Part shown: one piece after another, positions 6,430 through 8,956 of the stretch
Numbering within the stretch: position 1 is the stretch's first letter
Layout: each line of letters begins with the position of its first letter
Source: Nitrospirota bacterium
GTDB taxonomy: Bacteria > Nitrospirota > Nitrospiria > Nitrospirales > Nitrospiraceae
Assembly: GCA_016201805.1 (NCBI GenBank)
Contig: JACQCB010000067.1
Span: 1 to 8,956 of the forward strand
Direction: 5' to 3'
Length of the DNA: 8,956 nt
Translations under genes and position numbers: made by a program
Notes under the pieces: generated by a model
Databases searched by the model: none
What the model was told of the DNA's origin: nothing
Seen by the model: only the letters and a program-made list of their open reading frames with translations

Positions 6430-7443
6430 CTACCTCACAAGGAGTTCGGCGATCTGGACGGCGTTCAGCGCCGCGCCCTTCCGGAGATTGTCCGAGACCA
6501 CCCAGAGATTCAGCCCGTGAGGGATCGACTCATCTTCCCGAACGCGGCCGACGTAGACGTCATCCTTGCCGACCACATCCAAGGGCATGGGATAGAGGGC
6601 ATGGGCGGGATCGTCATAGACCTGCACCCCCGGCGCCGCAGCCAGAACCGCGCGGGCCTCGTTGGCCGTCATCTTCCGCTCCGTTTCGATGTTGACCGAC
6701 TCCGAATGCCCGACATAGACCGGCACCCGCACCGTCGTGGCCGTGACCTGGATCGAGTTGTCGCCCATGATCTTCCTGGTCTCATGGACCAGCTTCATCT
6801 CTTCCTTCGTATAGCCCGTGGGCAAAAAATCATCGATCTGCGGCAGGCAGTTGAAGGCAATCTGATAGGGATAGACCTTCGGCTTGACCGGGCGAAAGCT
6901 CAGGAGCGCCTGGCACTCCTCCATCAATTCATCCATGGCCTCCTTCCCGGTGCCCGAGACGGACTGAAAGGTGGTCACGACAATGCGCTTGATGCGGGCC
7001 GCATCGTGCAGCGGCTTGAGCGCCACGACCATCTGGATCGTCGAGCAGTTCGGGTTGGCGATGATGCCGTGGTGGGTTTCGGCATCCTGCGGATTGACTT
7101 CCGGGACCACCAGCGGAACCTGCTTGTCCATACGCCAGGCGGCACTGTTGTCGATGACCACCGCGCCGGCCTTGGCCGCGATCGGAGCAAACTCCTTGCT
7201 GACATCGCTCCCGGCCGAAAAGAGCGCTACGTCGATTCCCTCGAAGGAATCCTTGGTCAGTTCCTGCACGGTGATTTCTCGGCCCTGGAAGGAGACGGTC
7301 ACGCCGGCCGAACGGGACGACGCCAGAGGAAGCAGGGTCTTCACCGGAAACCGTCGTTCCTCCAGCACCTCGATCATCTCGGCGCCGACCGCGCCGGTCG
7401 CCCCGACCACGGCCACGTTGTACGCTGCCTTCTTCGTCAACAT
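6430..7443 (-). CDS. asd: Aspartate-semialdehyde dehydrogenase
   Basis: This enzyme reduces aspartyl phosphate with NADPH to aspartate semialdehyde, the branch point for lysine/DAP (hence peptidoglycan), threonine and methionine. The 337-residue product has the dinucleotide motif GATGAVG (14-20), SAGSDVS (76-82), the active-site Cys133 in NPNCSTIQ, the substrate-binding region VSGTGKEAMDEL (162-173), the catalytic His246 in RVPVYVGHSE and the C-terminal DNLRKGAALNAVQIAE. All expected catalytic residues are present. The start is ATG at 7443 with AAGGA upstream. It follows the NHL gene by 48 bases, a gap that overlaps a strong hairpin, and precedes the DUF2905 gene by 3 bases. leuB and asd are often neighbours; here the NHL gene separates them. 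Confidence 0.98.
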   Translation of the reverse strand: MLTKKAAYNVAVVGATGAVGAEMIEVLEERRFPVKTLLPLASSRSAGVTVSFQGREITVQELTKDSFEGIDVALFSAGSDVSKEFAPIAAKAGAVVIDNSAAWRMDKQVPLVVPEVNPQDAETHHGIIANPNCSTIQMVVALKPLHDAARIKRIVVTTFQSVSGTGKEAMDELMEECQALLSFRPVKPKVYPYQIAFNCLPQIDDFLPTGYTKEEMKLVHETRKIMGDNSIQVTATTVRVPVYVGHSESVNIETERKMTANEARAVLAAAPGVQVYDDPAHALYPMPLDVVGKDDVYVGRVREDESIPHGLNLWVVSDNLRKGAALNAVQIAELLVR

Positions 7444-7479
7444 TCCGTCCGTCCTTCTTCGATCATCTCGTCACGCATC

Positions 7480-7508
7480 CGGCATCACAGGTCACGGCTG
7501 TGATGCCG
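7480..7508 (-). other. Perfect 11-bp hairpin spanning the NHL gene stop codon
   Basis: CGGCATCACAG (7480-7490) and CTGTGATGCCG (7498-7508) are exact reverse complements separated by a 7-base loop. In the minus-strand transcript the loop contains the TGA stop (7494-7492) of the NHL gene. No T-tract follows on either strand, so it does not look like a standard intrinsic terminator. It lies 36 bases before the asd start codon. An RNA-stabilising, processing or attenuating role is possible. Confidence 0.6.
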
Positions 7509-8709
7509 CGATCCTGCGAATCCGGTGGTTGAACGTGTCCGCGACATACACGTTGCCCTGCCGGTCCACGGCCACCCCGAAGGGGTAGTTCAAGCAGCTT
7601 TCCCGCGCCGGTCCTCCATCCCCTCCGAACCCTGCCACGCCGTTGCCCGCGACAAGCGTGGCGATCTTCTTCCGTCGGTCCCATCGCCGAATCAAATGGC
7701 TGTCCGAGTCGGTCAACAAGAGATGCCCCTCCGGATCGATCGCAATGCCGTAGGGCCGTGAGAGGCTGGTTGAAAACTCGTTCGGATGCCCCTGATACCG
7801 ATACTCTCCCCCATCGCCGGCCACGGTGCTGATCAAGCCGGTGTCCATATCCACCATGCGAATCCGTCCGTTGAAGGTGTCGGCGATGTAGAGCCGCCCG
7901 TCGGGATCCAACGCCAGTCCGCTGGGGCCGGCCAGGGCCGCCTCGGTCGCCGGCAGCCCATCCCCCGTATAGGCAGCCTGTCCCGTCCCTGCCACGGTCG
8001 TGATGATCCCTGTGGCCTGGTCCACCTTGCGGACCCGGTTATTGCTCTGATCGGCGATGTACAGGCATCCACGCTGAGGATCGACGACTAGCGCCGACGG
8101 CTCGTTGAGACTTGCCGAGACAGCCGGTCCTCCGTCGCCCGAATAGCGGTGCTGCCCTGTGCCGACAATCGTCGTGATGACGCCGGTGCTCGCATCCACC
8201 CTCCGAACGCGGTGGTTCATCGTATCCGCAATGTAGAGATGGCCTTTCGCGTCCAGCGCCACGGCCGTGGGGAAATTCAGCGTGGCCTGGACGGCGGCCC
8301 CCCCGTCGCCTTGATACCGCCTGGAGTGTACTGCCGTTCCCGTCACAAACCGAACCGTTCCGCTCAAATCTCCGAGCTGCGCAAACTTTTCCGGAGTCTG
8401 CGCATGGGAGCTTCCCAGCGGATCATCCTCGTCGAAATCAGACGGCCGGCTCCCTCCAACCGATTCCTGTGCACCCTGGAACGCGGCGACATCCGGCTGC
8501 CCCGCGACGGTGGTAATGATGCCTGTCCCGATGTCCACCTTCCTGACCACATGGTTTTCGGAATCCGCGATGTAGAGGGATCCGGCTCCGTCGAGCGCAA
8601 GACTCTTGGGCTCGTTCAGACGAGCCGCCACAGCCGCCCCCCGGTCACCGGCATGGCCGGGCTCCCCCGTCCCCGCCAAGGTCGAAATTTTTCCCGACTC
8701 CACCGACAC
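7492..8709 (-). CDS. NHL-repeat six-bladed beta-propeller protein
   Basis: This is a protein of about 405 residues made almost entirely of NHL repeats; such propellers usually bind proteins or ligands, and the partner here is unknown. The core [LV]YIAD-type motifs lie near residues 45, 158, 216, 273, 330 (LLLTD) and 387 (VYVAD), each preceded by P.g.a.D..G and followed by N.R.RkvD..TG. Repeats are about 57 residues, except that the first two are 113 apart because of a degenerate Ser/Asp-rich insert (about 72-128). The N-terminal strand GKISTLAGTG can close the ring with the last blade's RIRRI, giving six blades. No signal peptide is visible. The start is uncertain: TTG 8712, GTG 8709 or GTG 8703, none with a ribosome site. 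The frame is the same as that of leuB, whose stop is 6 bases upstream. The 3' end sits in a hairpin. Confidence 0.85.
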   Translation of the reverse strand: MSVESGKISTLAGTGEPGHAGDRGAAVAARLNEPKSLALDGAGSLYIADSENHVVRKVDIGTGIITTVAGQPDVAAFQGAQESVGGSRPSDFDEDDPLGSSHAQTPEKFAQLGDLSGTVRFVTGTAVHSRRYQGDGGAAVQATLNFPTAVALDAKGHLYIADTMNHRVRRVDASTGVITTIVGTGQHRYSGDGGPAVSASLNEPSALVVDPQRGCLYIADQSNNRVRKVDQATGIITTVAGTGQAAYTGDGLPATEAALAGPSGLALDPDGRLYIADTFNGRIRMVDMDTGLISTVAGDGGEYRYQGHPNEFSTSLSRPYGIAIDPEGHLLLTDSDSHLIRRWDRRKKIATLVAGNGVAGFGGDGGPARESCLNYPFGVAVDRQGNVYVADTFNHRIRRIAASQP

Positions 8710-8715
8710 CAATCG

Positions 8716-8956
8716 TCAATTCCGAATAAAATTCTTCAGAATCGCGTCCCCCATCTCCTTCGTACCGACCAACGTGCCGCCGGGACTCTGGATATCCTTG
8801 GTCCGATAACCCTGCTCCAGCGTGGTCAGGATCGCCCGCTCCACCGCCTCCGCCTCCTTGTCCAGACGAAGTTGATAGGCCAGCAACATGGCGGCCGAGG
8901 CGATCGTAGCGATGGGGTTGGCCAGGTTCTTCCCGGCAATGTCGGGGGCGCTGCCG
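8716..8956 (-). CDS. leuB: 3-isopropylmalate dehydrogenase (partial, C-terminal part)
   Basis: These are the last 79 residues of LeuB, the NAD-dependent enzyme that oxidises and decarboxylates 3-isopropylmalate in leucine synthesis. The visible sequence begins at the conserved GSAPDIAGKNLANPIATIAS, the segment around the NAD-binding GSAPDIAG loop of beta-decarboxylating dehydrogenases. It continues to SPGGTLVGTKEMGDAIL near the C-terminus and ends in KNFIRN. The G-T-KEMGDAI ending distinguishes LeuB from isocitrate dehydrogenase. The 5' portion and the operon promoter are outside the window. The stop is TGA followed by C, and the downstream NHL frame continues in phase. Confidence 0.95.
   Translation of the reverse strand, partial: GSAPDIAGKNLANPIATIASAAMLLAYQLRLDKEAEAVERAILTTLEQGYRTKDIQSPGGTLVGTKEMGDAILKNFIRN

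Noticed and set aside
6517..7503. A 328-codon open frame on the plus strand opposite asd
   Set aside because: asd on the minus strand has all catalytic motifs; the antisense product is rich in Arg, His and Asp with no recognisable domain.

Overview
The window is a GC-rich bacterial chromosome segment of housekeeping genes. The best guess is a member of the Nitrospirota, close to Nitrospira. That guess rests on the look of the proteins and on a dispersed-type palindromic repeat that I recall from such genomes; it was not tested by any search. There are no RNA genes, CRISPR arrays, phage genes or transposases. No gap between genes exceeds 200 bases.

Left block, minus strand, read from right to left: an RDD-family membrane protein, then mreB, mreC and the start of mreD, which runs off the left edge. 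mreC and mreD overlap by 4 bases (GTGA). This is the cell-shape (elongasome) operon. The RDD gene has its own sigma70-like promoter, placed divergently from the next gene.

Middle: one plus-strand gene (3113-3811) encodes a membrane-anchored SurA/PpiD-like chaperone without a parvulin domain. It has a clear promoter and ribosome binding site. It converges on queA, and the space between them is filled by a roughly 160-base inverted-repeat element whose tips contain the TAG stop codons of both genes.

Right block, minus strand, read from right to left: the 3' end of leuB, an NHL-repeat beta-propeller gene, asd, a DUF2905 small membrane protein, a SpoIID/LytB-domain protein and queA. Spacing is very tight (3 to 5 bases, a one-base TGATG overlap, and 48 bases before asd), so this looks like one transcription unit starting beyond the right edge. 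leuB and asd serve leucine and aspartate-family (lysine, DAP, threonine, methionine) synthesis. The SpoIID-like protein probably acts on peptidoglycan, and queA makes the queuosine precursor in tRNA.

No wholly new system is evident. The points most worth a second look are the convergent-gene palindrome that supplies both stop codons, the NHL gene lying in the same frame as leuB behind a single UGA-C stop, a perfect 11-bp hairpin with the NHL stop codon in its loop, and the chaperone that has lost its catalytic domain.
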